Counted from the first letter of the stretch, positions 53,290 through 62,160 are shown. The stretch: 64,000 nucleotides of DNA from Rhodococcus sp. HM1 (GCF_023218075.1 NZ_JALPTB010000009.1:1-64000), one strand, 5' to 3'. Program-made: numbers and translations. The notes: generated from the letters alone by a model not told the origin.

Positions 53290-53709
53290 TCACGTCGAAA
53301 TGTCTTGTGTGCCTTCCATTGTCTTCCGGAACAGTTCGAGGACGAGTTCCATGTTGGGACCCCAGGCGGGTGCGAACCCGGCGGGAAGCACGTCGTGGGT
53401 CCAGGTGACTGTGCAGCGCCCGTCGGGGAGCGGGAACACCTGAACCGACGCGTTGTCGTGTTCCGGTGGCGCGGTGCCGCCGACGATCGCGTAGACCAGC
53501 CGTCGGCCGGCGTCGTCCACCGTGATCTCGCGTTCCCGCATCACCGTTCCGTCGACGAACGTCACGGTCCTGACTCCGGGTTCGCTCAGGACGCTGTCGC
53601 GTACGAAACCGGGCGCCATCCGGGTCGGTCCGTCGATGAAGTCGCCGAGAACCTGCCAGGCGCGGTCCGCATCGGCTGCGATCGTGATCTCTCTGGTTAC
53701 CGAAGCCAT
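53290..53709 (-). CDS. SRPBCC (polyketide-cyclase/MxaD-like) protein
   Basis: A 139-residue SRPBCC-fold protein: SVTREITIAADADRAWQVLGDFIDGPTRMAPGFVRDSVLSEPGVRTVTFVDGTVMREREITVDDAGRRLVYAIVGG, ending in the long C-terminal helix MELVLELFRKTMEGTQ. ATG 53709 has GAGGAGG eight bases upstream; a longer frame crosses the promoter. It is divergent from the CGNR regulator gene, and the region between has repeated TAACCGGT sites. It is thus a likely target of that regulator. Confidence 0.85.
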   Translation of the reverse strand: MASVTREITIAADADRAWQVLGDFIDGPTRMAPGFVRDSVLSEPGVRTVTFVDGTVMREREITVDDAGRRLVYAIVGGTAPPEHDNASVQVFPLPDGRCTVTWTHDVLPAGFAPAWGPNMELVLELFRKTMEGTQDIST

Positions 53710-53818
53710 GTCGAGGGCCTCCTCTCGAGTCGCCGGGCCACGATGCAGCAAATGGCTGCCCGCGTTGCCGGCACCGGCCGAATCTGCGGGGGCGGTTCGA
53801 TGGTTACCCCACATCATC

Positions 53819-53875
53819 TAACCGGTATAAGCACTACGCTAGTTACATAACCGGTCAACGTCAATAGACGGTTAG
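53819..53875. promoter_or_regulatory. Repeated TAACCGGT sites between SRPBCC and CGNR genes
   Basis: TAACCGGT occurs at 53819-53826 and 53848-53855, 29 bases apart start to start (about three DNA turns). GACGGTTA at 53868-53875 is a partial inverted copy (TAACCGTC on the minus strand). They lie in the divergent promoter region, ending ten bases before the CGNR gene. Confidence 0.5.
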
Positions 53876-53884
53876 GATGAGGTC

Positions 53885-54496
53885 ATGGTGGAACCTCGCC
53901 CGGACAACGATCCCGTCGGAACCGCGCCCGGACGGCTCCGCTGGATCGAAGAGTTCGTCAACACGCGCCGGGCCGATCGGGACGACATCGCCACCCCCGC
54001 ACAGCTCGTGGACTGGTTCCATGCACACGACCTGGCGCATGACGCCGCGTCCGCCACTGCACGGCAACGGGATCGAGCCGAACACATCCGGGAGGGGTTG
54101 CGGGCTCTGATCGCCGGCAACAACGCCGAGCCGGTCGCCAGCCCCCGACCGGACGGTCTGGACCCGGACGCCACGGCGAGGATCGCCGCACTCGCGTCGT
54201 CCCTGCCGATGGCACTCGACGTCACTGCTGTACCGCCACAGCTGATTCCGGCCTCGCGCGACCCGATCGACGCTGCCCTGACCCGGCTGTTGATCGCGGT
54301 CGCCGAGGCGGTCGCGGACGGCACCTGGAACCGCCTCAAGGCCTGCCGGGAACCGAGTTGCCGCTGGGCCTACTACGACCACTCCCGGAACCGGCGCCGC
54401 ACGTGGTGCTCGATGGAACTGTGCGGCAACCGCGCAAAAGCCCGCACACACCACCGCCGTTCGACGCTCGAATCCGGCAACGCCGTGCCGAAGTAG
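53885..54496 (+). CDS. CGNR zinc-finger-domain regulator
   Basis: A 203-residue protein. The C-terminal CGNR zinc finger (about 150-190) is explicit: RLKACREPSCRWAYYDHSRNRRRTWCSMELCGNRAKARTHHRR, with Cys-Cys-Cys-Cys spacing and the CGNR tetrapeptide. The N-terminal ABATE-like domain (RLRWIEEFVNTRRADRDD, TPAQLVDWFHAHDLA) is the expected partner and probably the sensor. ATG 53885 has GGATGAGG upstream. The divergent SRPBCC gene is the likely target, reading the TAACCGGT sites. Confidence 0.9.
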   Translation: MVEPRPDNDPVGTAPGRLRWIEEFVNTRRADRDDIATPAQLVDWFHAHDLAHDAASATARQRDRAEHIREGLRALIAGNNAEPVASPRPDGLDPDATARIAALASSLPMALDVTAVPPQLIPASRDPIDAALTRLLIAVAEAVADGTWNRLKACREPSCRWAYYDHSRNRRRTWCSMELCGNRAKARTHHRRSTLESGNAVPK

Positions 54497-54577
54497 ATCT
54501 TGACGCGGCGTCGGGCCGGGCGTTTCACTGAGAAGGCTCGTCTTCGATCACCCGACGGTGTTCTGGGAGGATGACCT

Positions 54578-55477
54578 ATGCGCGGCACAGATTCGGTGGT
54601 TCCGAAACCTCGGCGCGGAGCAACCCGTCGTCGCCGAACCGTCTCGCTGCTGGCACTGGTCGGAGCGTGCGTTCTCTCCTTGTCTGCGACCGGGACGGCC
54701 GTCGGCGATCCGGCGACGGACACCGGGTTCTCCCCACCGTTCTCCGGAGCGCCCGGCTACGAATACCTGGCGCCTCCGCAGATGACCGATCCGTCGCAGC
54801 TCAACCAACCACTCGGTCAGCAGGCTGCGGAAGAGATCGCCGCCCGCATAGGGTTGGGGCCGGAGGACGCTCTCACCGAACAGCAGTATCAGGACCTCAC
54901 CACCGGAGGCGGAGTCGGCGGTAGCAGCGACGCTGCCGCGGTGATCAACGCGTGCGCCGAGATCCTCACCAATACGAACGGCCGGCCCCTCTTCTCGGAT
55001 GTCGACGGCGTTTCCACACCGTCGGTCCTCGGAAGCTACGGGCTCTACGTGAACCCCGCCGGGTTGCTGGAGAGTCCGGCCAACGCGGACGCACCTACGC
55101 GGCAGGTGAATTCGCTGATCGCCCCCGGCGGTTTCGTGGGTACGTGGCTGCGGAACAACGGCGCAACGGATACCCTGGTGGCGCTCTACCGGTCGGCGTA
55201 CACGGTGCAGGCGGTCTACGGCTTTGCGGCACAACAGATGTCCGGGACGGCGCAGCTGGTGACCAACACCAAGGGGGGCGTGACCTCGGAGGTGGGCATG
55301 TCGATGGCGCCGCCGCTGTGGATCGTGAACTTCGCCCTGCTCTACATCCTGAAGCCGTCGTTGGCGGCGGCGATGCCCGCCTACTGGGCTCCCATCCCCC
55401 CGGAGGTCGCCGACGCCGTGAAGGCCAGCCCGACCGGACAGGTTCCCTTCAAGGACTATGCGTCCTACTTCGAGTGA
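54578..55477 (+). CDS. Secreted protein of unknown function
   Basis: A 299-residue exported protein. The signal peptide is long with a basic n-region (MRGTDSVVPKPRRGATRRRRTVSLLALVGACVLSL) and a likely cut after TAVGD or nearby. The mature part is Gly/Ser/Pro-rich with Tyr and Asn (SGAPGYEYLAPPQM, GSYGLYVNPAGLLES, VGTWLRNNGATDTLVALYRSAYTVQAVYGFAAQQMSGTAQLV). A hydrophobic segment (PPLWIVNFALLYILKPSLAAAMP) could be a helix or part of a barrel. I do not recognise the family. GGGAGG precedes the ATG. The next gene starts 51 bases later on the same strand. Confidence 0.75.
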   Translation: MRGTDSVVPKPRRGATRRRRTVSLLALVGACVLSLSATGTAVGDPATDTGFSPPFSGAPGYEYLAPPQMTDPSQLNQPLGQQAAEEIAARIGLGPEDALTEQQYQDLTTGGGVGGSSDAAAVINACAEILTNTNGRPLFSDVDGVSTPSVLGSYGLYVNPAGLLESPANADAPTRQVNSLIAPGGFVGTWLRNNGATDTLVALYRSAYTVQAVYGFAAQQMSGTAQLVTNTKGGVTSEVGMSMAPPLWIVNFALLYILKPSLAAAMPAYWAPIPPEVADAVKASPTGQVPFKDYASYFE

Positions 55478-55528
55478 TCGGCTTCCCGGCCAGGGCTCGT
55501 TGCTGATGCGAGGGTGCGGGAGCGACGC

Positions 55529-56317
55529 ATGTTCGACGAAGAAGAGTTTCAGCGGGCATTGGCGCGACCGCGACTTGCCGGTCCCGTGCCGGAGTTCCTC
55601 GATTCCAATCGAGGCGTGCCGATCCGCGCGATCCCCGAGCCGGAACTGCAGGCCACCACTCGTGAGTGGTTCACGATGTTCGAGAAGAAGCTCGACTACC
55701 TGAGCGAGCGCCACGGCACCGATCTGTCGTGGGTGATGACGTGGGCCAAGAAGTACTGGTGGAGCTTCCTGGTCCGCGACATGAGTATCAACGACGAGCT
55801 GTATGCCCAGGACATCCGCTACGTCGACCCCACGACGTTCGGGCGCACGATCGTAGGTATCGACGAGTTCGTGAGGTACAACTTCGCCTTCTTCGACGCC
55901 ATCCCGGACTGGCGCTACGACCCGTTGCCCGATCAGGTGTACGTCGACGTCCAGCCCGACGGCACGGTCCGCACGGTCATCCGGTACATCGGAAGCGGCC
56001 ACTTCTCGGGTGCGCTCCGCCTGTACCCCTACGACGACTCGGCACCGGTGATCTACGGCGACGGACGGTTCATCCAGGCGCCCGCCGTCGATCGATACCA
56101 CTTCGGCCCCGACGGGTTGATGAGCGAGGGGGAGACGCTCTTCGACTTCCTGGATGCCGTCCAGCGAGCGGGCATTCTTCCGCGGGACGACAGCTTGCCG
56201 TTCCGTGCGCTAATGGCCGCGTCGAAGCTTCCGGTGCTGGCTCGCCGGGTCGGGGAGAAGTTGCGCCGTGATGAAGGTCACCGATTCCGGGCTTCCAGCC
56301 GGTGGAGAAGTCCGTGA
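55529..56317 (+). CDS. NTF2/SnoaL-like protein
   Basis: A 262-residue protein with a central NTF2-fold-like part: YAQDIRYVDPTTFGRTIVGIDEFVRYNFAFFDAIPDWRYDPLPDQVYVDVQPDGTVRTVIRYIGSGHFSGALRLYPY. The pattern of Asp, Tyr and Trp is typical of SnoaL-like cavity proteins. A helical N-terminal ~70 residues and a helical C-terminus flank it. The catalytic role is unknown (isomerase, cyclase or binding protein are options). GGGAG lies before ATG 55529. Its end overlaps the remnant of a short-chain dehydrogenase gene on the other strand. Confidence 0.7.
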   Translation: MFDEEEFQRALARPRLAGPVPEFLDSNRGVPIRAIPEPELQATTREWFTMFEKKLDYLSERHGTDLSWVMTWAKKYWWSFLVRDMSINDELYAQDIRYVDPTTFGRTIVGIDEFVRYNFAFFDAIPDWRYDPLPDQVYVDVQPDGTVRTVIRYIGSGHFSGALRLYPYDDSAPVIYGDGRFIQAPAVDRYHFGPDGLMSEGETLFDFLDAVQRAGILPRDDSLPFRALMAASKLPVLARRVGEKLRRDEGHRFRASSRWRSP

Positions 56318-56741
56318 AGGTGGCCGTCGGTTGCCATTCGGCGGTCGAGGACGGGGTTGACCAGTCCGCGTAGCCACGAGTACTGCCGCCAGCCCGCCGG
56401 GGCAACGGTCATCGGTGCCCGCCGGCGGATGCCGTCCACGATCGTCCGGGCGGCCCGCTCGGCGGTGATGCGCCGGTTGAGGGGCCACGGAAGGAGGTTG
56501 TCGATTTCGCGGCCTAGGTCGTCGGCGTCGAGCATGTCGTGGGTCATCGCGGTGTCCACGACACCGAAATAGGCGATGCCCGCGGTGGCCCCGTGGGCCG
56601 CGAGTTCGACGCGGAGGGCGCGCCCGAGCTGCTCCACCGCGGACTTGCTGATCATGTACGGGGCGCCGCCCGCCCGGGAGCGAAGGCAGCACAGGACGAT
56701 ACGACAACCACGTGTCCGGCACGGCGGGTACGGGCGGTCAC
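56278..56741 (-). pseudogene. Short-chain dehydrogenase remnant (N-terminal deletion and frameshift)
   Basis: The minus strand carries the second half of a classical SDR. In one frame is GHVVVVSSCAAFAPGRAAP (the catalytic Ser strand); in another, joined near 56660-56680, is GGAPYMISKSAVEQLGRALRVELAAHG (YxxxK helix) and the C-terminal part to 56278. No Rossmann TGxxxGxG half precedes it: the frame opens with GTG overlapping the monooxygenase stop at 56738. So about 130 N-terminal residues are missing and the rest is frameshifted. It is broken unless the sequence is in error at the shift. Confidence 0.8.
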
Positions 56742-58220
56742 CGGAGGACCTCGATGTCGAAGGGGGCGATGTCGAATTTCCGGACACGGCGGGCGTATTC
56801 GAAGCTCCACCCCGGGTACAGGCCGGCGTTCCTGCCGTCCGCGGTGTGGTAGTAACTGGTGTCGCATCCGCCGGTGAGCCACACGGTGCCGTCGCTGCGC
56901 CGGTTCATCTCGTCGACGAACGCGCTCTGAGCGCTGTCGCGAACCTCGATCCGGGACACCCGGTTACGCCGCATCGCGGTGAGGGCGTCGACGATGTAGC
57001 GCACCTGTGCCTCGATCATGAAGATCGCCGACTGGTTCCCGACCGCACCGAAGGCGCCGAGGGTGTTGAAGAAGTTCGGGAATCCCGCGAGGGACATGCC
57101 GAGATAGCTCGCCGGGTTCTTGCGGTACAGGTCGGCGTAGGTGTGCCCGCCACGCCCGCGGATTCGTTCGTATACCGCTGGTGGAACATCGAATCCGGTT
57201 GCGTAGACGATGGTGTCCACGGGATGCTCGGTGCCGTCGCGGGTGACGACGGAGTGTGGCCGGATCTCCGCGATCCGGGTGATGACGACGTCGACGTTCG
57301 GTCGGGTCAGCGCCGGGAACCAGTCGTCGGAGAAGATGGCGCGTTTGCAACCGATCATGTAGTCCGGGGTGAGCTTCCTGCGCAGCTCGGGATCGCGTAC
57401 CTGACGGCGCAACTGATATCGGCCCAGGAGTTCGTAGGGATAGCGGAACTTGTTGTTCACGAATCCGACCAGGCCGAAGCCTTCGATCATCGAGTAGTAC
57501 GCGGCGCGCATCGCCTTGCCGACGACGGGCACCCGCCGGATGAGCCGGCGCTCGAATTCGGTCGTCACGCGGTCCATGCGAGGGATGATCCACGGCGCCG
57601 ATCGCTGGAAGACCAGCAGCCGCTCGGCCTTGGGCTGCAGCTCGGGAACGAACTGGACCGCAGACGCTCCGGTCCCGATGACGGCGATGCGGTCGCCGGT
57701 GGGGTCGTAGTCGCGATTCCAGTGCAGGGAGTGGAACGCGCTCCCCGCGAACGTGTCTGCCCCCGGGATGTCAGGGTATCGCGCCTCGCCGTACACGCCG
57801 GCGGCAGTGATCAGTACGTGGGTGGTCGCCTCGCCCGCGCTGGTGTGGAGGATCCAGTGGCCGGTGTCTTCGTCCCAGTCGGCTCCGAGCAGCTCGACCT
57901 CGTACCGGATGTGCCGCTCGACGTCGTGGTGCGCGGCGACTGTCCGGAGGTAGTCTAGGATCTCCGGTTGTCTTCCGTACATCCGGGACCAGTCGGGGTT
58001 CGGGGCGAACGAGTAGCTGTACAGATGGGAAGGGCACGTCGCACGCACAACCCGGGTAGGTGTTGTCGCGCCAGGTGCCTCCCAGATCCACGGCCCGTTC
58101 GAAGATCACGAAATCGTGGACCCCGGCCTCGCGGAGTTTCGCGGCCAGCGCGATGCCGCCGAAACCGGCACCGATGACGACGATCGAGTGATCGGCATCG
58201 GTCGAAGAGGTGCCGTTCAT
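56738..58220 (-). pseudogene. Flavin-containing (Baeyer-Villiger-type) monooxygenase, frameshifted
   Basis: The N-terminal part in one frame is MNGTSSTDADHSIVVIGAGFGGIALAAKLREAG...GGTWRDNTYPGCACDVP, with the FAD GxGxxG motif. The rest, from SHLYSYSFAPNPDWSRMYGRQPEILDYL through the NADPH motif VIGTGASAVQFVPEL to WSFEYARRVRKFDIAPFDIEVLR, lies in another frame. One extra base in the run at 58028-58034 accounts for the shift. The usual uninterrupted reading would be CACDVPSHLYSYS. The gene is thus inactive unless the base is a sequencing error. It is similar to MymA-type monooxygenases (Rv3083). The neighbouring SDR is also broken. Confidence 0.85.
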
Positions 58221-58880
58221 TCGCCCGTCCTCGTGTCGGTGTGGCGTTGCGGTCCGCTCGTCGCGGCGCGAGCCGTGGCCGCCGTTCCGGGACGCACTGC
58301 GGCCCCCACACCGTGGACGATCATCATCGGATCGGATGCTTCCAGGCTTGTCGGCACGGCGTCAAGAGGGATCGGCGCGACGGACTGGCCGATGAAAATC
58401 CTTGCCGCGCACGGACGCACCTGGCTCACGGTCGGCGTGGTCGGCGGTGGAAACGACCCGGAACTCCGGGCGATCCACGACGAGGTGGACAACCGGGCCG
58501 CCGAACGGGTCCCCGAAGCCATCGGATTCACCGGTTCCGGGGACGCGCGCGACACCGCGCCGGCGACCGTTCGTGCCCACGGCGGGATGGTGAAGTCGGC
58601 GGTCCGGGAGTGGTCATCTCGATTCCTTCTTTACGTTCCGGGTGAGAGCGGCCGAGTGGGTCGCTCCGAAGGTTCGAGACGCGGAGAGGGCGAAATGTTC
58701 CCGGAGTCGCCGGATGAATTCGCGGCGCCGGCTCGGGGTGGTCTATTGGAATTCGAAATATCAACCCGCAGAGAAGTTTCGGCGTTCCGGAACATCGCGG
58801 GGGCGGCGGCACTCTCATCCGTGAAGAGCGCAGACCGGTCACCTCTTCGTCGACGAACACACACTGTGAGGAGAACTCGG
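58221..58880. other. 660-bp region without an intact gene
   Basis: No intact gene is supported. 58394-58616 on the plus strand has a coding-like frame that resembles the C-terminal half of a TetR protein. 58620-58880 holds the promoter region of the small secreted peptide gene. An ATG at 58695 with GGAGAGGGCGAA in front is in frame with that peptide and would add about 62 residues, but the signal peptide argues for the later start. Confidence 0.6.
58394..58616 (+). pseudogene. Possible TetR regulator remnant (ligand-domain part only)
   Basis: In the plus strand the frame MKILAAHGRTWLTVGVVGGGNDPELRAIHDEV, NRAAERV and VRAHGGMVKSAVREW has high third-position G+C and the look of a TetR ligand domain (DPELRAIHDEV... 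and ...AVREW are common there). No helix-turn-helix part lies upstream, and after VREW the sequence loses coding character. It is divergent from the broken monooxygenase, where a regulator would be expected. The identification is tentative. Confidence 0.35.
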
Positions 58881-59102
58881 ATGAAGAAACTGATCGCATC
58901 GCTGGCCGTCTCGGTGGGCGCCACCGCTATCGTGGCCGGAGCCGCCGGCACCGCTTCGGCGGAAACGCGAATTCCGCTGAAGACCGGACTGAACAGCGAA
59001 TGGGATTGCCTGGAGTGGATCTTCGACAACGCCAACCCCCACGCCATGTACGAGTGCCAGGACGGCTACGGAGGGTGGGCGGTCATCTGGCTGGTGGAGT
59101 AA
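58881..59102 (+). CDS. Small secreted two-cysteine peptide
   Basis: A 73-residue protein with a clear signal peptide (MKKLIASLAVSVGATAIVAGAAGTASA, cut before ETR) leaving a 46-residue mature peptide. This is acidic and rich in Trp and Tyr (WDCLEWIFDNANPHAMYECQDGYGGWAV), with two Cys that may form one disulfide. GAGGAGAAC lies before the ATG. I do not recognise the family. Small secreted peptides of this kind are found in Rhodococcus and Nocardia; the role is unknown. It stands between the decayed monooxygenase locus and the acyl-CoA ligase gene. Confidence 0.8.
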   Translation: MKKLIASLAVSVGATAIVAGAAGTASAETRIPLKTGLNSEWDCLEWIFDNANPHAMYECQDGYGGWAVIWLVE

Positions 59103-59279
59103 GCGCCGGGACTGTGACCCGGTAGAGCAGTGGACCCGATAAGGGGTTGACAGTGGACTCCGGCATCCGACAGCTTGCGCCTTGCGCGGGGCGCGCGTTC
59201 CGGACCCGACCGGGTGTTGGAGTCCACACAGTCCCGGCCGATCGGCCCGGGCAATCGGTACAAACCCTTCCACCACACG

Positions 59280-59293
59280 TGCAACGTGTTCTA
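59280..59293. promoter_or_regulatory. KstR-type operator before the FadD19-like gene
   Basis: TGCAACGTGTTCTA fits the published KstR consensus TnnAACnnGTTnnA at every fixed position (minus strand TAGAACACGTTGCA). KstR is the TetR repressor of cholesterol-catabolic genes in mycobacteria and rhodococci. The site is 57-71 bases before the ligase ATG. Confidence 0.7.
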
Positions 59294-59350
59294 GATTCGT
59301 GGTCGGAGCCCGACGAAACGGACTCGGACGGTTGCAGGAGGGGATTCGGG

Positions 59351-60958
59351 ATGCAGTTCAACCTTGCGGATGTATTCGAGACGGTCGCCGCCGCGGTGCC
59401 GGATCGCATCGCGCTCACCTACGAAGACCTGAACCTCACGTATGCGCAACTGGAAGCCGAATCCAACCGCACGGGACAGCTCTTCGCCCGCGCCGGAATT
59501 TCCCAGGGCGATCATGTGGCGCTGTTCCTCAAGAACAGCGTCGAACACGTCACGAGCATCCTCGGTCTCATCAAGATCCGAGCCGTGCCGATCAACGTCA
59601 ACTACCGGTACACCCCCGCGGAACTCGAGTACATCTTCACCAATTCGGATTCGGTGGCGGTCGTCGTCGAGCTTCCGGAACATCAGCGGGTGCTCGCGTC
59701 CCTGCTCGACAGTTGTCCACTGATCCGGTCGGTCTTCGTGGTGGGCGAGACCGAGGACGAGCTGCGGGAGGCTGCCGAGCGCCGGTCCGTCGCCGTGACC
59801 TCCTTCGCCGACGCACACGATCTGCCCGCCGAGGCCGAGTTCCCGACGCGCTCGGGAGACGACCTGTACCTGCTCTACACGGGTGGCACGACGGGATACC
59901 CGAAGGGTGTCATGTGGCGGCACGACGACTTCTTCCGCAAGCCGCTCTCCGGCGGCAATCCATACGGCACCGAACCGCGCAAGGATCTCGCCGAGGTGGC
60001 GGCGGGAGCGAAGGAGTTCCCCGGCCTCGCGTTCCTCATTGCAGCACCCCTCATGCACGGTGCCGCCCTGTACTCGCTGTTCACGTTCTTCACGCTCGGT
60101 GCCCGGGTCGTGCTGAGGCGGGATTTCGACGCGAAGAAGGTCGTCGAGTCCATCGAGAAGGACAAGGTGCAGGTGATCCTCATCGTCGGGGACGGTATGG
60201 GATTGCCGTTGGTCGACGAGATGGAACGCAGGAAGGGCGAGGTCGACTACAGTTCGCTGTTCTCGATCACCTCGGGCGGCGCGATCTGGTCGACGAGTGT
60301 GCGCGACCGGATGCTCGCGGTGAAACCGGATCTGTTGCTGCGCGACAACTTCGGTGCCTCGGAATCCGGCAACGACGGCGCGTTCGACGTCGACGAGGCC
60401 GGAAATCTGCGGATGCCGCCGTCGCCCAACATGATTCTCGTCGACGAGCGCCTCGAGCAGATTCCGCCGGGTTCGGACGACGTCGGATACATCGCGCGGA
60501 TCGGCAACGTACCCCTCGGCTACTACAAGGACGAGGAGAAGACCGCCAGGACGTTCCCGACCCGCGCCGACGGTACCCGCCTGTCGATCCTCGGCGACAT
60601 GGGTCGCGTGGAGGCCGACGGCACCATCGTCTTCCTCGGGCGTGGCTCGCAGTGCATCAACACCGGTGGCGAGAAGGTCTTCGCCGAGGAGGTCGAGGCC
60701 GCACTGCATGCGCACCCGGCCGTCGCGGACGCCCTCGTCGTGCCCGTGCCGGACGAGCGCATGGGGCAGGCCGTCGCCGCGGTCATCGCCACCTACCCGG
60801 ACACGGGCGAGTTGACGCTGGAAGAGGTGCAGGAGCACTGCCGCAAGTCGTTGGCGGGCTACAAGATCCCGCGTTCGATCGTCGTCGTCGACGAGGTGAA
60901 GAGGACGCCGGCCGGCAAGGCGGACTACCGGTGGGCGACCGCTCAGGCAGCCCGGTAG
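59351..60958 (+). CDS. Acyl-CoA synthetase, FadD19-like (steroid side-chain type)
   Basis: A 535-residue adenylate-forming acyl-CoA ligase. The P-loop-like motif is LLYTGGTTGYPKGVMWRHDDFF (about residue 174). The order continues FGASESGNDGAF, then GDMGRVEADGTIVFLGRGSQCINTGGEKVFAEEVE and a C-terminal DEVKRTPAGKADYRWA with the catalytic Lys. These segments match the FadD19 group, which activates C24 branched side chains of cholesterol intermediates. The sequence is about 13 residues shorter than M. tuberculosis FadD19. AGGAGGGG precedes the ATG at 59351. The KstR-type box upstream supports a steroid role. Confidence 0.85.
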   Translation: MQFNLADVFETVAAAVPDRIALTYEDLNLTYAQLEAESNRTGQLFARAGISQGDHVALFLKNSVEHVTSILGLIKIRAVPINVNYRYTPAELEYIFTNSDSVAVVVELPEHQRVLASLLDSCPLIRSVFVVGETEDELREAAERRSVAVTSFADAHDLPAEAEFPTRSGDDLYLLYTGGTTGYPKGVMWRHDDFFRKPLSGGNPYGTEPRKDLAEVAAGAKEFPGLAFLIAAPLMHGAALYSLFTFFTLGARVVLRRDFDAKKVVESIEKDKVQVILIVGDGMGLPLVDEMERRKGEVDYSSLFSITSGGAIWSTSVRDRMLAVKPDLLLRDNFGASESGNDGAFDVDEAGNLRMPPSPNMILVDERLEQIPPGSDDVGYIARIGNVPLGYYKDEEKTARTFPTRADGTRLSILGDMGRVEADGTIVFLGRGSQCINTGGEKVFAEEVEAALHAHPAVADALVVPVPDERMGQAVAAVIATYPDTGELTLEEVQEHCRKSLAGYKIPRSIVVVDEVKRTPAGKADYRWATAQAAR

Positions 60959-60976
60959 GGAAGCCGCCGGGCGTCG

Positions 60977-61159
60977 TCACCGGTCGTGCGGTTCGTGCTC
61001 CCAGTACGTCCAGTACTGCATGGAACCGGGAGCGGTGCCCAGGTCGATGTATGCGCGTCGTCTCCAGACGACGCGCATCCACACACGACCTCCGTCGGTG
61101 GTGTCCACCGGTCGCCAGGCGAACCAACGGTGCGCGGGGCCGTAGGTGCGAACGGTCAT
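60977..61159 (-). CDS. Small basic Trp-rich protein
   Basis: A 60-residue protein, MTVRTYGPAHRWFAWRPV...WMRVVWRRRAYIDLG...YWTYWEHEPHDR, unusually rich in Trp, Tyr and Arg. It looks like a single small beta sheet. GAGG lies before the ATG at 61159, and the frame has coding composition. I do not recognise it. It is convergent with the FadD19-like gene, with 18 bases between stops. Confidence 0.65.
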   Translation of the reverse strand: MTVRTYGPAHRWFAWRPVDTTDGGRVWMRVVWRRRAYIDLGTAPGSMQYWTYWEHEPHDR

Positions 61160-61394
61160 GCCAGGCCTCGCACGGTTCGTTCCGCGATCTCGTTCGCGTC
61201 GGTCACTAATCTGTCGGTCGTGTGCGTCGGGCCCGGCCTGGTATGCAATGTTTCTCCTGAATCGACACTGAGATCTCGGCGCGGACACCCGCAGTGCATG
61301 TTTCCGCTGCCACGTGATCGACCGGAATGTCCGGCTCGTTACGCATAAACTTGGAGAAACTGCAGGTCACAGACAACTCGGCTGTGGGCGGGCT

Positions 61395-62039
61395 TCAGTC
61401 GTCGCGTCCGACGCCGCGAGCGGGTGCGCTCATGTCTCCCGTCTCCGGCGTGCCGGGGGCGAGTCCGTAGCGCAGGTACACGGTGCCCTTCCCGCTCGCG
61501 ACCGGCGGTTCGAGGAGGGTGAGGTTCGTGGGCACCGCGCCCCCGTCGAACACCTTCTTCCCGACGCCGAGCACGATCGGGTGCACCCACAGGTCGAGCC
61601 GGTCGAAGAGTTTCTCGCGCAGGAGTGTCTGCACCAGGTTGAGACTCCCGACGACCTTGGTGTGCCCGTGCCGGTCGCGGATCTCGCGCACCGCGGCCGC
61701 CAGATCCGGGCCGAGTTGCGTGGACCCGGCCCACGAGAGGTCGGGTTTGCCGCGGGAGGCCACGTACTTGGGGACGCTGTTGAAGAGAGTGGCGATGCCG
61801 CCGTCCTCGCCGCCCTCCTGATGTGGCCAGTAGGCGGCGAAGATGTCGTAGGTCCGCCGGCCGAGCAGGAGAGCGTCCGTGTCCTCGTACGCGGCACCGA
61901 CCTGCGCACCGGTGACCTCGTCGATCAGGGGCGCCTGCCAGCCGCCGAACGGGAACCCCTCCGGGTCCTCGTCGGGGCCGCCGGGTGCCTGCCCGACGAG
62001 GTCGAGGGTTGCGAACAGTTCGATGTCGATGAGTCCCAT
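61395..62039 (-). CDS. Dihydrofolate-reductase-fold (RibD C-terminal-like) protein
   Basis: A 214-residue protein of the RibD_C / DHFR-like family, common as stand-alone oxidoreductases in actinobacteria. Visible parts are LIDIELFATLDLVGQAPGG, LLLGRRTYDIFAAYWP, KYVASRGKPDLSWAGSTQL, KVVGSLNLVQTLLREKLFDRLDLWVHPIVLGVGKKVFDGG and a terminal LRYGLAPG. NADPH is the likely cofactor; the substrate is not known. GGGAG lies before ATG 62039. It lies 121 bases beyond the GvpA gene end, same strand. Confidence 0.85.
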   Translation of the reverse strand: MGLIDIELFATLDLVGQAPGGPDEDPEGFPFGGWQAPLIDEVTGAQVGAAYEDTDALLLGRRTYDIFAAYWPHQEGGEDGGIATLFNSVPKYVASRGKPDLSWAGSTQLGPDLAAAVREIRDRHGHTKVVGSLNLVQTLLREKLFDRLDLWVHPIVLGVGKKVFDGGAVPTNLTLLEPPVASGKGTVYLRYGLAPGTPETGDMSAPARGVGRDD

Positions 62040-62160
62040 TCCGTACTCCCGTAGGTTGGTTGTCTCGGCAAGAGGGGTAGACCTTCGGGCCTCGGCAGAA
62101 TCATCGCTGCGCTCGCCGTAGGTCATCGGCTCACGCAGGCACCTCACTGCACGACGATCG

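Noticed and set aside
58116-59102. One 328-residue protein from inside the monooxygenase to the end of the small peptide
   Set aside because: The frame is open by chance over three unlike parts: antisense to the monooxygenase, a regulator-like remnant and the small peptide. An internal signal peptide in the middle would make no sense.
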